This document shows positions 54,101-61,845 of a stretch of DNA of 64,000 nt, piece by piece; position 1 is the stretch's first letter; every line of letters starts with the position of its first letter. The stretch is from NCBI RefSeq assembly GCF_014651855.1, contig NZ_BMXR01000006.1, positions 186,001 through 250,000 of the forward strand. The letters run 5' to 3'. The stretch comes from Saccharospirillum salsuginis. GTDB lineage: Bacteria; Pseudomonadota; Gammaproteobacteria; Pseudomonadales; Natronospirillaceae. The position numbers were made by a program, and so were the translations under genes. The notes beneath the pieces are model-generated. The model was given only the letters and a program-made list of their open reading frames with translations. It ran no database searches and was not told the origin of the DNA.

Positions 54101-56091
54101 GTCAGTGGGTCGGCTTGGGACGGAGCGGCACTCAGGGTGTCACCGGAAGCGATGTCGGTACCGGTATCATCGGACAGAATGGCCTCCAGCAATTCGAAGC
54201 TTTGCAGCTGGGAACCGCGATGGTCGAAGCCTTCGGACATGCGCGACAGTTTCCATGCGCCGTTGCTGTTCTTGACGGACGCGAACATGGAGTCCTGCGG
54301 GCCGCTTTCCAGGCATTCTTGGCTTTGATTGTCGGACTCGAAATTCAGCGAGAATTCAAAGTCACCGGTGCTGGCATCCGAGACGTTGATGGCGCTCTCG
54401 ATGTTGCCGGTGATGGTCATGCCGCAATATTCCCAATGGGTCAGGCCTTTTTCCATCATGCTGATAAATTCGTTCAGGCTGAGACGACCATTGCGGTTAA
54501 CGTCCTCGTCCATGAACCCTTGCTGCAGCACACTGTATTCGAATACGAAGCTGCCGGTCATCATCGACTGCAGTTGCGACAGGTTGCGATCGTTGATGGC
54601 CCGCACCCACTTTCCGAATATCTCGGAAATGCCGGACTGGGCGGTCTGCGTTTCGGTGCTGGCGGTATCGTCCACGCCTTCGGCTTCGGTGGCGCCTTCG
54701 GTGGTGAAGCTGCCGTCGATGGTACCGTTCACATTGCCGGACAGGTCCGCGATGCCGGAAATGCTGTAGTCGTAGGTGGTGGCCAGTTGCAGCGGATTGC
54801 CCAAAATGAACTCATAGACATAGCTGCCATCGGTTTCGCCGACGAACAGAACGCCCGGTACGCCGACATCCGGCGTGGCATCGAGGGTCAGACCGTTCAC
54901 GTCCAGGGCTTCATTGGAACTGATCCGAATCGGATCGCTGGTCTTGACGCCGGTGGTCGCGGTGGGCGAAACCAGGCTGACGGTGGGCGCTGTGCTGTCG
55001 GTTTCCGCCAGAGCCGTGAAGGTGCCGGTAGCGGCGTCGCCCATGGCATTGCCGTACACATTGGTGACGAAATCCGGAACATAGACTTCGTAGACGCCGG
55101 CGGCCAACGGCTCATCCGGCTGGAAGGTGGCGGTCAGCCAGTCGGCGCTCAGTTTCCAGGACCCGGCGATGTCGCCACCATTTTGAGTGACGTCGATGTT
55201 CTGCACGCTGCCGCGGCTCATCGACATATCGAAAGTGACCTGGATGGCCGAATTGGGCGCCAGTTCCAGAGCCTCGGAGCCCCAGGTGTTGGTGCCGTCG
55301 GTGTTCTTGGCCTTGCCGAACATCTTCAGTACGCGCGGGGTGACGTCGCTGACTTCGGCTTCGACATTCTCGACCGCGACGGATTCATCCTCGGCCTTGA
55401 ACGCCGGCATGACCGCGACGATGGAATCGGTGGTGACGCCGCTGATCGGGTCGAAACTGGAGGGTTTGAACACCAGCATGGTGTACTTGCCGGTCGGCAG
55501 CGGGTCGCCGTCGACATAGAGATTACCGTTGGACGCCGCGGTCGCGACACAGTCGCTGGACTGGACATTGTCGGTACAGCCGTAGGCGCTGATGTCGTAT
55601 GCCCCTTCGCTGTTGGTCTTGTCCTGGGCGACCGGGGCCAGCCACTCGGGGTGATCCGCGTCGTACACGTAGACAAAGGCGTTGGAGAGGGTACTGCCGG
55701 TGGCCATCATGGCGGCGGCGTTGACCTGGCCGTTGATGATCGGCTTGTTGGCGACCTTGAAGCTGCCATCGGCCTGGACCTTCTTGCGCGGACTGTGCGC
55801 GGAGCCCCGCATCAACAGATCCCCCGGCTTGTTGGAACCGGCGACCGAGCTGGACAGTGTAACGGTACCGGACAGGCGGGTCTTGTTGCTTTGGGTCGTG
55901 TCACCGCCGTCATTACCGGTATCGCCTCCGGTGTCACCACCGGTATCGCCGGTATCCGTACTGGTGTCTGTACTGCTGTCACTGCCACCAGAGTCGTCTG
56001 AACTGGAAGATCCACCACTGGAGCTGACATTACAGGCGGCCACTGCAAGGGTCGCCAGTAAGATCAGCATCCATCTGCCTAAAGGTCTCAT
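51109..56091 (-). CDS. Giant repeat lipoprotein (1660 aa) with EF-hand loop
   Basis: The protein has a lipobox LAVAAC (Cys 20), a Ser/Asp/Thr/Gly-rich linker (about 21-70), two SbsA/Big-type Ig-like domains (about 250-360 and 365-465), and a region with a canonical 12-residue EF-hand loop at about 530-541 (D, N, N, G, L, S, E at the expected places). From about 880 to 1500 there are six degenerate repeats centred on a 'VxLYxGWNWIxI' core, each followed by a 'TDNG..P' stretch. Calcium binding and surface display are inferred. AGAGGA precedes the ATG. It is the first gene of a seven-gene run, and its length and repeats suggest an adhesin or matrix protein. Confidence 0.78.
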   Translation of the reverse strand: MRPLGRWMLILLATLAVAACNVSSSGGSSSSDDSGGSDSSTDTSTDTGDTGGDTGGDTGNDGGDTTQSNKTRLSGTVTLSSSVAGSNKPGDLLMRGSAHSPRKKVQADGSFKVANKPIINGQVNAAAMMATGSTLSNAFVYVYDADHPEWLAPVAQDKTNSEGAYDISAYGCTDNVQSSDCVATAASNGNLYVDGDPLPTGKYTMLVFKPSSFDPISGVTTDSIVAVMPAFKAEDESVAVENVEAEVSDVTPRVLKMFGKAKNTDGTNTWGSEALELAPNSAIQVTFDMSMSRGSVQNIDVTQNGGDIAGSWKLSADWLTATFQPDEPLAAGVYEVYVPDFVTNVYGNAMGDAATGTFTALAETDSTAPTVSLVSPTATTGVKTSDPIRISSNEALDVNGLTLDATPDVGVPGVLFVGETDGSYVYEFILGNPLQLATTYDYSISGIADLSGNVNGTIDGSFTTEGATEAEGVDDTASTETQTAQSGISEIFGKWVRAINDRNLSQLQSMMTGSFVFEYSVLQQGFMDEDVNRNGRLSLNEFISMMEKGLTHWEYCGMTITGNIESAINVSDASTGDFEFSLNFESDNQSQECLESGPQDSMFASVKNSNGAWKLSRMSEGFDHRGSQLQSFELLEAILSDDTGTDIASGDTLSAAPSQADPLTFRFDTSVQGVDSYILLIANARHPSELGVAIAISESNLDSVEGSTSLKSLTVPDSSGSEGLPSGAVDVSELFDFETERDWGIERDGEAFLWEIIGLGSLTPGDFADGENMPSVSDLVRDFKAVSAVKKFKNPGERKELALGVVDDIGQPLTFDEFIWGFDAGSSDGVDITVTTPNVDEAVQNGGFLYLNSNSGFAEHPLTFSDNSDGTAKATVTVPLFQGWNWVSVNDGGNLYKDFQIHTEGGQAPAVEATTINALNTMGGSLGTVDLNEWNFADAPSGTTALDVTWAADPNNTKVSDLMGALCSETGGWADLNIWVHNDSGAYAQYSYCQDSSAFTLSEQNGTVSVVDMPIFSGDNWINLDLSGDPNGTGEHANVSTHFGVYTDTGSTFVAPVSIDAPTTSEGTLKETGNWGQGSDWNATEVTVNTNEVTITGQFAEPTLGYYNAGADGAHTDGEIDASGDGSFTFTVQLYNGWNWIGIDNGSGDFYNLNIYTDNGATLPRPEVVDVNSVTPVDDFGQWVANIASCTATVNGTAPGNTSRLWVDWQGSDDVDYYWENQEVLLAGDGTAEGATQSWSATFQVIGGTGAYNFVNIYDETNGTWAGVEIRTSETSCTYTEPMLDVTGLVDSSSNTLVSDMDTYGIDGGSGFPEPIVADTVTVNGTSTVPGRNIKLSTEACGSMEEVSVQASSTANGTGTYNWSAVISVYDPDAANGNQHHQWIDINDGHNWFSVTVLSDNNVTPPAPAISVPMPNGMTETYNDGCGYLQWDAGDASGQLMTVTLSGTTSGSDGSGEFWAGNTFQTFQIVDGTFSFDVDLYDGNNSINISDADWNQFNVNIQVTNGEPRPQYVYITDPVHGSDDVSGDPITVSGDFGSSGFVPDSMWADVGYQDPTDGTWKSTYFDSTLVTPNTMGDMPMTYDPETPANGFSLSPTIPAGAEQVMIRVEGCGPEGCRGHEIYLNDGEFGMDDHYWKPGSGQPTAEDQARTRRVQAARQRH

Positions 56092-56552
56092 ACGCTGTCC
56101 TCTTGTTTTCTACTGCACGGACCGGCGCCCAACAGCTCGGGCCGGATTTGGTCCAATCAGTATAGGAAGCTGAACGTTGGTGGGAGATCGCCGAAATAGG
56201 CGTCAAATCTTACTTTGCTCGATGTAACGGAATGTAATTTATGGTCGGGGCGAGGCTGACTGTTCTGTGATTTGCGTCACACAAGGGGTCATGGGTACGG
56301 AGGCGGACACAGATGCGCCCTGTAATAAGAAAAAGCGGGTTTATGACAGCCAATTTGACGTGAATTCCCGTGCGGAGGTGTCGGAAAACCATCAATGGGC
56401 TGTCGATGAGTTACCAATCCGTAACAAAAAAGTGTGAACCAATCCATAAAAGCGGGTATGGAAAGCGTGAAGGACGGAAGACCGTGTCAACGACGTCAGA
56501 AATTCGTACGGAAAGCATCTAGCTTGGTGACAACGGTGAATAGGACGTAACA
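56092..56552. promoter_or_regulatory. Divergent regulatory region, giant lipoprotein operon / pldA
   Basis: This 461-base gap lies between two divergent genes. It contains a perfect CRP-type site (next entry), several TA-rich stretches and no convincing small gene. Confidence 0.5.
56266..56281. promoter_or_regulatory. CRP/Vfr-type binding site TGTGA-N6-TCACA
   Basis: TGTGA (56266-56270), six bases TTTGCG, then TCACA (56277-56281) form a perfect match to the CRP palindrome. It is 175 bases upstream of the giant lipoprotein start and 272 upstream of pldA. The operon on the left includes an adenylate cyclase gene, which gives the site extra meaning (inference). Confidence 0.6.
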
Positions 56553-57605
56553 ATGGACCAAATGCGTAACAACCTGACCCGATTCGTCTGTGGGATGTGC
56601 CTCTGTGCACCGCTGACCTGGGCCGAGAATCTGACGCCCGACGTGGCGAATGAGTCGGTGGGTGACAGTACACTGACGCCCTACAAACAATGCATCGTGA
56701 ACATTGCCGAGAGTGCGTCCAACGTCTTGTCCGTCGCCCAGTTGCGCAACTATTGCAGTGCGGAAACCCGTGGGGAGGATACCTTCGACAGCGACAGCAC
56801 ACCGCTGCAACGACGCATCGAGCTCGAGCAGTTTTCGATGAACAACCCGTTCAGCCTGCTGCCGCATCGCCCGAACTACATACTGCCGCTGACCTACACC
56901 CAATACCCCAACGGCGACTACATCGACCCGGGCGAGGGCGACCTGCAAAACATTGAAGTGCAATTCCAGCTCAGTCTGAAAGTCGTGCTGCTCGACGGCA
57001 TCTACCGGGACTACGGCAACCTGTCCTTCGCCTACACCGCCCGTTCCTTCTGGCAGGCTTACAACCTGAAACTCTCGTCCCCGTTCCGCGACACCAACCA
57101 CGAACCCGAATTCATTCTCGCCCTCGGCAGCGGGCTGGAACTCGGTTCGTTCCGCAATGCCGGCAACGCCCTCTCGCTCAACCACCAGTCGAATGGTCGG
57201 GGCGGCGAAGACTCGCGCAGCTGGAACCGGGTCATCTTCCAGACCCTGTGGGAAAACGGCCCCGTGGTCATCGCCTTCCGCCCCTGGTACCGCATCCCCT
57301 CACCCGAACCCCGCTACCCCGGCGACCCACTCGGCGACGACAACCCCGACATCCAGCACTACCTGGGTCACTTCGACCTCAACGTCGCCTATGCCGCCGG
57401 CAAACAGCGCTATTCACTGATGCTTCGCAACAACCTGGAGTTCGATGACAACAAAGGCGCCGTCGAGCTTGCCTGGTCATTCCCGTTCAACAACCGGGTG
57501 CGCGGACGCCTGAACTACTTCGAAGGATACGGGGAAAGTTTGATCGACTACGACAACTACAGCCGCTCAATCGGCCTAGGCATTGAACTCAGCGGCTGGC
57601 TTTAA
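56553..57605 (+). CDS. pldA: Outer-membrane phospholipase A
   Basis: The 350-residue protein has a signal peptide (cleavage near TWA), a plug-like N-terminal extension, and the OMPLA barrel. The catalytic residues are visible: His 211 and Ser 213 in LNHQSNGRG and Asn 225 in SRSWNRVIF, with the same spacings as in E. coli OMPLA (H-x-S, then 12 to N). It degrades phospholipids mislocalised to the outer leaflet, using calcium. It is divergent from the giant lipoprotein operon. Confidence 0.93.
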   Translation: MDQMRNNLTRFVCGMCLCAPLTWAENLTPDVANESVGDSTLTPYKQCIVNIAESASNVLSVAQLRNYCSAETRGEDTFDSDSTPLQRRIELEQFSMNNPFSLLPHRPNYILPLTYTQYPNGDYIDPGEGDLQNIEVQFQLSLKVVLLDGIYRDYGNLSFAYTARSFWQAYNLKLSSPFRDTNHEPEFILALGSGLELGSFRNAGNALSLNHQSNGRGGEDSRSWNRVIFQTLWENGPVVIAFRPWYRIPSPEPRYPGDPLGDDNPDIQHYLGHFDLNVAYAAGKQRYSLMLRNNLEFDDNKGAVELAWSFPFNNRVRGRLNYFEGYGESLIDYDNYSRSIGLGIELSGWL

Positions 57606-57639
57606 CCCCGGGTCCGGACTACGTGCTTATAACCCGCAT

Positions 57640-57766
57640 CGGCTACCGGTGGCTCCTATTCAGGGTCGCACGGGGTGCCGCCCACTCAATCCATCCATGG
57701 AGGCTTGACCTCGGCATCCATGCCTCGCACATCCCTGAATAGGTGCCACCGGCATCCGTTGCTAGT
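57640..57766. repeat. Palindromic MITE/REP-like repeat, copy A
   Basis: Two 20-bp arms (57646-57665 and 57733-57752) are inverted repeats with one mismatch, so the whole ~125-bp unit can fold into one long hairpin. The centre carries the family core (CATCCATGGAGGCTTGACC then TCGGCATCCATGCCTC). It lies between pldA and the fbpC gene. Confidence 0.75.
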
Positions 57767-57852
57767 CTATTGATGCCACTTAACACGAGCTGCGGGGGCA
57801 CCTGTCTCCGCAGCGGGTTCCTGGCACGATAAGGCTGAAGCCGGGGCCCGTG

Positions 57853-58956
57853 TCAGAGGTTGACCGCTTCCCTGGTGTCGAGTGTTTCGACGGTCCAATC
57901 GGCCGGGTTGTAGTTCCGGTTGGCCGGGAAGGCGACCAGATGGTCGGTGTGCAGAGTCAGGGGTAAGTAGTCACCCGCCTTGTGGCGATGCAGCGCACGG
58001 AACACGGCATCCAGCCGACGGCCGCTCGGCAACTCGACGCCATAGCGCGTCTGCGTTCCCATAAAGGCACGGCTGAGCACGCGGGCCTCGACACCGGATG
58101 CCTCCACCAGAACTTCATCCGGGCGGACGAACACATCCAGGCTCGCACCCACCGGCCAGCGCTCGTCCGGGTCGGGCAGCAGCCCCAGCTCCGACTCGAT
58201 CCAGCCATCCTCGCGCACCCGCGCTTCAATGAAGGTACCGTCCCCGACGAAACTCGCCACCGTCGGTGTCGCCGGCTGATGGTAAATCACCTCCGGACGG
58301 TCCCACTGCAACAAATGCCCGTCGTCGAGCACCCCGATGTGATCGCTGATGGCGAAGGCCTCGTCGCGATCGTGCGTGACCATGATGGCCGTGATGCCTG
58401 CCCGCTTGAGGATATCCCGCACCTCGGTCGCCAGAGCCCGGCGCAGCTCGGTGTCGAGGTTGGAAAACGGCTCGTCCATCAACAACAGGCGGGGTTTCGG
58501 CGCCAGGGCGCGGGCCAGGGCAACCCGTTGTTGCTGCCCGCCGGACAATTGATGCGGGTAGCGGTCGGCCAGTTCGGACATCTGCACCAGGTCGAGAACT
58601 TCGCGTATCCGGGACTTCCGTTCGACGCGGTCGAGGTGCTTGAGGCCGAAGCCGATGTTGTCATGCACCGTCAGGTGCGGGAACAGTGCGTAGTCCTGAA
58701 ACACCATGCCGATCCCGCGCTTTTCCGGTGGCAGGGCGTCGTCGGGCTGGGCAATGATCTGGTCGTGCAGGCGGATGGTGCCTTGTGTGACGGGGTTAAA
58801 ACCGGCGATGGCTTGCAGCAGGGTGGTTTTGCCGCATCCGCTGGGGCCGAGCAGGGTGTTGATGTCGCCTTCGGATACGGTGAAGGAGAAGTCTTCGATG
58901 ATGGTACGGGGTCCGAACCGGCATTCGATGCTTTCTACGGCTAGCAAGGCTGTCAC
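57853..58956 (-). CDS. fbpC: Ferric-iron ABC transporter ATPase
   Basis: The 367-residue protein has Walker A GPSGCGKTT, Q-loop VFQDYALFPH, signature LSGGQQQR, Walker B LLLMDEPFSNLD and a C-terminal TOBE-like domain (about 240-350), as in FbpC/PotA-type ATPases. Together with the permease and binding-protein genes further along the same strand it makes an iron importer. It is separated from the permease gene by a 657-base gap filled with repeats. Confidence 0.85.
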   Translation of the reverse strand: MTALLAVESIECRFGPRTIIEDFSFTVSEGDINTLLGPSGCGKTTLLQAIAGFNPVTQGTIRLHDQIIAQPDDALPPEKRGIGMVFQDYALFPHLTVHDNIGFGLKHLDRVERKSRIREVLDLVQMSELADRYPHQLSGGQQQRVALARALAPKPRLLLMDEPFSNLDTELRRALATEVRDILKRAGITAIMVTHDRDEAFAISDHIGVLDDGHLLQWDRPEVIYHQPATPTVASFVGDGTFIEARVREDGWIESELGLLPDPDERWPVGASLDVFVRPDEVLVEASGVEARVLSRAFMGTQTRYGVELPSGRRLDAVFRALHRHKAGDYLPLTLHTDHLVAFPANRNYNPADWTVETLDTREAVNL

Positions 58957-59099
58957 ACGCGGTACCTGTCTGCTCGTTTACCTGAAGTAAGTGGCTGTCA
59001 ATTGTAAATGAATCTCAGTATGGCACAAGTTTGGGGTCTTTGCCCCCTCAAGAGGCGCCGGCGTCCCGCCGGCATTGGTGGCAGGGTTTGCTTGGGTGC

Positions 59100-59222
59100 C
59101 AACAACCCGCACCGGCTAACCGGGGTGCTCACATGAGGCCGCCATGAACCCATCCATGGGGGCTTAGCTTCGGCATCCATGCCTCAGATATCCTCATGTG
59201 AGCATCCCGGTCATCCGCTGCT
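59100..59222. repeat. Palindromic MITE/REP-like repeat, copy B
   Basis: The arms at 59120-59138 and 59192-59210 (19 bp, one mismatch) enclose a core with CATCCATGGG, GGCTTAGCTTC and GGCATCCATGCCTC. The core is the same as in copy A, in the same orientation, while the arm sequence differs, suggesting compensatory change that keeps the hairpin. Confidence 0.75.
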
Positions 59223-59296
59223 AGTCGATGGTGCCACCGCAGTATGCACAAGAAGGCAGGGTATGCTCTGGAAGGGACATCTGAGGCTGTTGGTAG

Positions 59297-59340
59297 GTTG
59301 GATCGGTCCGACGCTTCGGTAGCCGGAGGCGTAATCCAAC
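59297..59340. repeat. Short palindromic repeat of a widespread proteobacterial type
   Basis: GTTGGAT (59297-59303) and ATCCAAC (59334-59340) flank a second imperfect stem (ACGCTTCGG with CCGGAGGCGT). Sequence and design resemble the 'GTAGGTTGGAT...AATCCAAC' elements scattered through many proteobacterial genomes. Confidence 0.5.
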
Positions 59341-59454
59341 ATTCGTTATTGCGTCTTCCATACCTACGCGGGCTGATCTCCGTATAGCCGCGCACGTGGT
59401 GTTTCAGATAGTGTATTTCGTCAGAGGTGACTCGTGTCTGTTAGTTCATAGGGC

Positions 59455-59585
59455 TAGCAGCGGATGCCGGTGGCTCCCAGTCAGGGATGTGCGAGGCATG
59501 GATGCCGAGGTCAAGCCCCCATGGATGGGTTCACGGCGACCCTGAATGGGAGTTACCGGCAGCCGCTGCGGGTTTCTGGCACCAA
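59455..59585. repeat. Palindromic MITE/REP-like repeat, copy C (inverted)
   Basis: The arms at 59467-59486 and 59540-59559 pair with three mismatches around a core in the opposite orientation (GAGGCATGGATGCCGAGGTC then CCCATGGATGGGTTCAC). It lies 28 bases before the permease stop codon. Confidence 0.75.
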
Positions 59586-59613
59586 ACATAATTCAGCCAC
59601 CAAGTCAGTGGGT

Positions 59614-61305
59614 TTAGGCGTTGCCCTCTCCCATGAGTTCCGGGGGTGGTTCGGGTCGGTCACCCCGGATGGAACGGCTGAGCAGGATGACCGGGATAAG
59701 GCCGACGAGGACGATCATCAGGGCGCCCATGGCCGAGGCTTCCAGGCGTTCGTCGGAGGCGAACTGGTAAACGTGGGTGGCCAGGGTGTCGAAATTGAAG
59801 GGCCGCAGCATCAGGGTGGCGGGCAGTTCCTTCATGCAATCGACGAAGACGACCAAGGCACCGGTCAGCAGGCCGGGCCGGATCAGGGGCAGATGGACCA
59901 GTCGCAGCGTGGACAGGGTGTTCTGGCCGAGCGAACGGGAGGCTTTATCCATCGACGGGGTGACCTTGTCGAGGCTGGACTCGATGGCCCCGGCCGCAAC
60001 TGCCAGAAAACGCACGCTGTAGGCGAACACCAGTGCGAAAACAGTGCCGCTGAGCAACAGGCCGGATGAGACGTCGAACGTCGCCCGCAGCCAGGCGTCC
60101 AGGGTGTTGTCGAACGCGGCCAGAGGGATCAGCACGCCGATGGCGAGCATGGTGCCGGGCATGGCATAACCGAGTTTGGCGAGGTTGACCTGCACGCCCA
60201 TGGCCCGGCTGGGGTAGAGCCGTCGGCCGTAGGCGAGCAGGGTGCCGAGCACGACGGTGGTCAGGGCAGCGGCGGCCGAGAGGAAGAAGCTATTGAACGA
60301 GTAGCTGAAGAAATCCTCGGTCCAGTAGCTGCTGAAATTACCCAGCGCGTAGTCGGCCAGGACCCAGGCCGGGACCACGAAGCCGAGTATCAACGGCAGT
60401 GCGCACGCCACCAGAGCGGCCCAGGCGCGCCAGCCGGAGAGAACATAGAGCGCGGCGTCGCGATCCGGTCGACTTTGGCTGTAGTGACGCTGCCGGGCCC
60501 GGCCCAGGCGTTCCAGCCCGATCAATACCACGACGAACACCAGCATCAGACTGGCGATCTGGGCGGCACCGCCGAGATTGCTCATGTGCAGCCAGGTGTC
60601 GTACACACCGAGGCTCAGGGTGCGAATGGCGAAGTAATCGACGGTGCCGAAGTCGTTCAGCGTTTCCATCAGCACCAACGACAGACCGACGGCGATGGCC
60701 GGCCGGGCCATGGGCAGGGAAACGCGGTAGAAGCTTTGCCAGGGCGTGCAGCCCAGCGAGCGGCTGGCGGCCTGGACGGCGTTGGATTGCTCCAGGAACG
60801 CGGCGCGGGCGAGCATGTAGACGTAGGGGTAGAGCACCAGCGACATCAGGGCAATGGCGCCGCCCATGCTGCGCACCTCGGGGAACCAGTAGTCGCGCAT
60901 GGTCTGCCAGCCGAACCAGTCGCGCAGGGCGGATTGGACGGGCCCGGCGTATTCGAGCAGGTCGGTGTAGACGAAGGCGATGACGTAGGCCGGGACGGCG
61001 AACGGCAGCAGCAGGGCCCATTCGAAGATGTGGCGGCCGGGAAACCGGCAGGCGGTAACGAGCCAGGCGGTGCCGATGCCGATGACAAAGGAGGTGGCGC
61101 CGACGCCGGCGAGCAATATGAGTGTGGAGCGTATGTAGTACCACAGGACGGTGTCGACCAGGTGGGCCCAGATGTTTTCCTTGGGGAAGAGGGCGATGTA
61201 GAAGACGGAGAGGACCGGAAGCAGGACCAGCAAGGCGGTCAGCGTGACGGTCCATGTCCAGGCATGACGTTGACGGGATTGGCCTAGCGGTTTGGACGGT
61301 GTCAT
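59614..61305 (-). CDS. fbpB: Ferric-iron ABC transporter permease (fused double permease)
   Basis: The 563-residue protein has about twelve hydrophobic helices in two halves, each with an EAA-type loop (AASRSLGCTPWQSFYRVSLPMARPA, and KASRSLGQNTLSTLRLVHLPLIRPGL in the second). This is the FbpB/SfuB arrangement, two binding-protein-dependent permease domains in one chain. ATG 61305 begins MTPSKPLGQ; a frame to 61491 runs through repeat copy D and is rejected. It works with the ATPase and the binding protein. Confidence 0.9.
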   Translation of the reverse strand: MTPSKPLGQSRQRHAWTWTVTLTALLVLLPVLSVFYIALFPKENIWAHLVDTVLWYYIRSTLILLAGVGATSFVIGIGTAWLVTACRFPGRHIFEWALLLPFAVPAYVIAFVYTDLLEYAGPVQSALRDWFGWQTMRDYWFPEVRSMGGAIALMSLVLYPYVYMLARAAFLEQSNAVQAASRSLGCTPWQSFYRVSLPMARPAIAVGLSLVLMETLNDFGTVDYFAIRTLSLGVYDTWLHMSNLGGAAQIASLMLVFVVVLIGLERLGRARQRHYSQSRPDRDAALYVLSGWRAWAALVACALPLILGFVVPAWVLADYALGNFSSYWTEDFFSYSFNSFFLSAAAALTTVVLGTLLAYGRRLYPSRAMGVQVNLAKLGYAMPGTMLAIGVLIPLAAFDNTLDAWLRATFDVSSGLLLSGTVFALVFAYSVRFLAVAAGAIESSLDKVTPSMDKASRSLGQNTLSTLRLVHLPLIRPGLLTGALVVFVDCMKELPATLMLRPFNFDTLATHVYQFASDERLEASAMGALMIVLVGLIPVILLSRSIRGDRPEPPPELMGEGNA

Positions 61306-61359
61306 TGGTTGAGTCAGTGCCTGTTTTTGGTCGTGGTTGCTTGTGCTTGTTAGCCAGGA

Positions 61360-61480
61360 ATTCGCGACCGGTGCCCGGGGTACCCATCCGGGGTCGCTGT
61401 GAACCCGTCCATGGGCGCTTGACGGCAGCATCCTTGCTGCCCACATCCCCGGCTGGGTACCCCGCCCACCGGTCGCTTGA
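61360..61480. repeat. Palindromic MITE/REP-like repeat, copy D
   Basis: Outer arms GCGACCGGTG (61364-61373) and CACCGGTCGC (61467-61476) are perfect; inner arms (61377-61393 and 61447-61463) have one mismatch. The core is diverged (GTCCATGGGCGCTTGACGG and GCAGCATCCTTGCTGC) but follows the same plan as the other copies. Confidence 0.65.
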
Positions 61481-61631
61481 TCACCACCCAAACCACCGAA
61501 AGATATCTCCAGAATGCCTGTCTTAGTGGTTCACATCCACAGATGAGTACCTTGGGCACCCGTCCGTCTCTCGCTAAGTGCTTGATCAACCGACAGGGCA
61601 ATACCACAGAGTGGTATTTGTGAGTTAGCCA

Positions 61632-61780
61632 CCTGTGACTAGCGCCGACCGCCGGGAGTGTTCCTGTAGGAGGCATCTGAGGCATGGATGCCGAAGCTAA
61701 GCGTACATGGATGTATTTACAGCGGCCTCCGGAAGGAATACTGCCGGTGGTCGGTGCGGGTTCCTGGCAACCAATGAAGC
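61632..61780. repeat. Palindromic MITE/REP-like repeat, copy E (inverted)
   Basis: Arms of 29 bp at 61645-61673 and 61726-61754 pair with several mismatches around GAGGCATGGATGCCGAAGC and CATGGATGTATTTACAGCG, the family core in the orientation of copy C. A flanking GGGTTCCTGGCAACC also occurs in variant form beside copies A and C. Confidence 0.75.
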
Positions 61781-61794
61781 CACATCGGAAATAA

Positions 61795-61819
61795 CAACGG
61801 CAGCCTGTGGCTGCCGTTG
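61795..61819 (-). terminator. Intrinsic terminator of the iron-binding-protein gene
   Basis: CAACGGCAGCC (61795-61805) and GGCTGCCGTTG (61809-61819) form a perfect 11-bp stem with a 3-base loop. Read on the minus strand it is followed by a TTATTT run, so it acts 26 bases past the binding-protein stop codon. Confidence 0.8.
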
Positions 61820-61845
61820 CGGAGTGTAATGGAAGCCGGTTGGCC

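Larger units (their letters stand above)
58957..59613. other. Intergenic region holding two MITE-like copies and a third repeat
   Basis: This gap has no gene. It contains repeat copies B and C (in opposite orientations) and, between them, a separate GTTGGAT...ATCCAAC hairpin element. Such packing suggests a preferred insertion zone. Confidence 0.7.
61306..61845. other. Intergenic region between permease and binding-protein genes
   Basis: The 540-base gap contains repeat copies D and E and the terminator of the binding-protein gene at its right end. No coding sequence is supported. Confidence 0.7.

Noticed and set aside
54034-56001. 655-codon open frame antisense to the giant lipoprotein
   Set aside because: Gly/Ala/Asp-rich shadow of the repeat protein with no domain; the minus-strand frame has a lipobox, Ig-like domains and a ribosome site.
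57789-57814. GCTGCGG/CCGCAGC hairpin as terminator of fbpC
   Set aside because: Seven-base stem with a 12-base loop and no T-run; not convincing, although it sits just past the gene.
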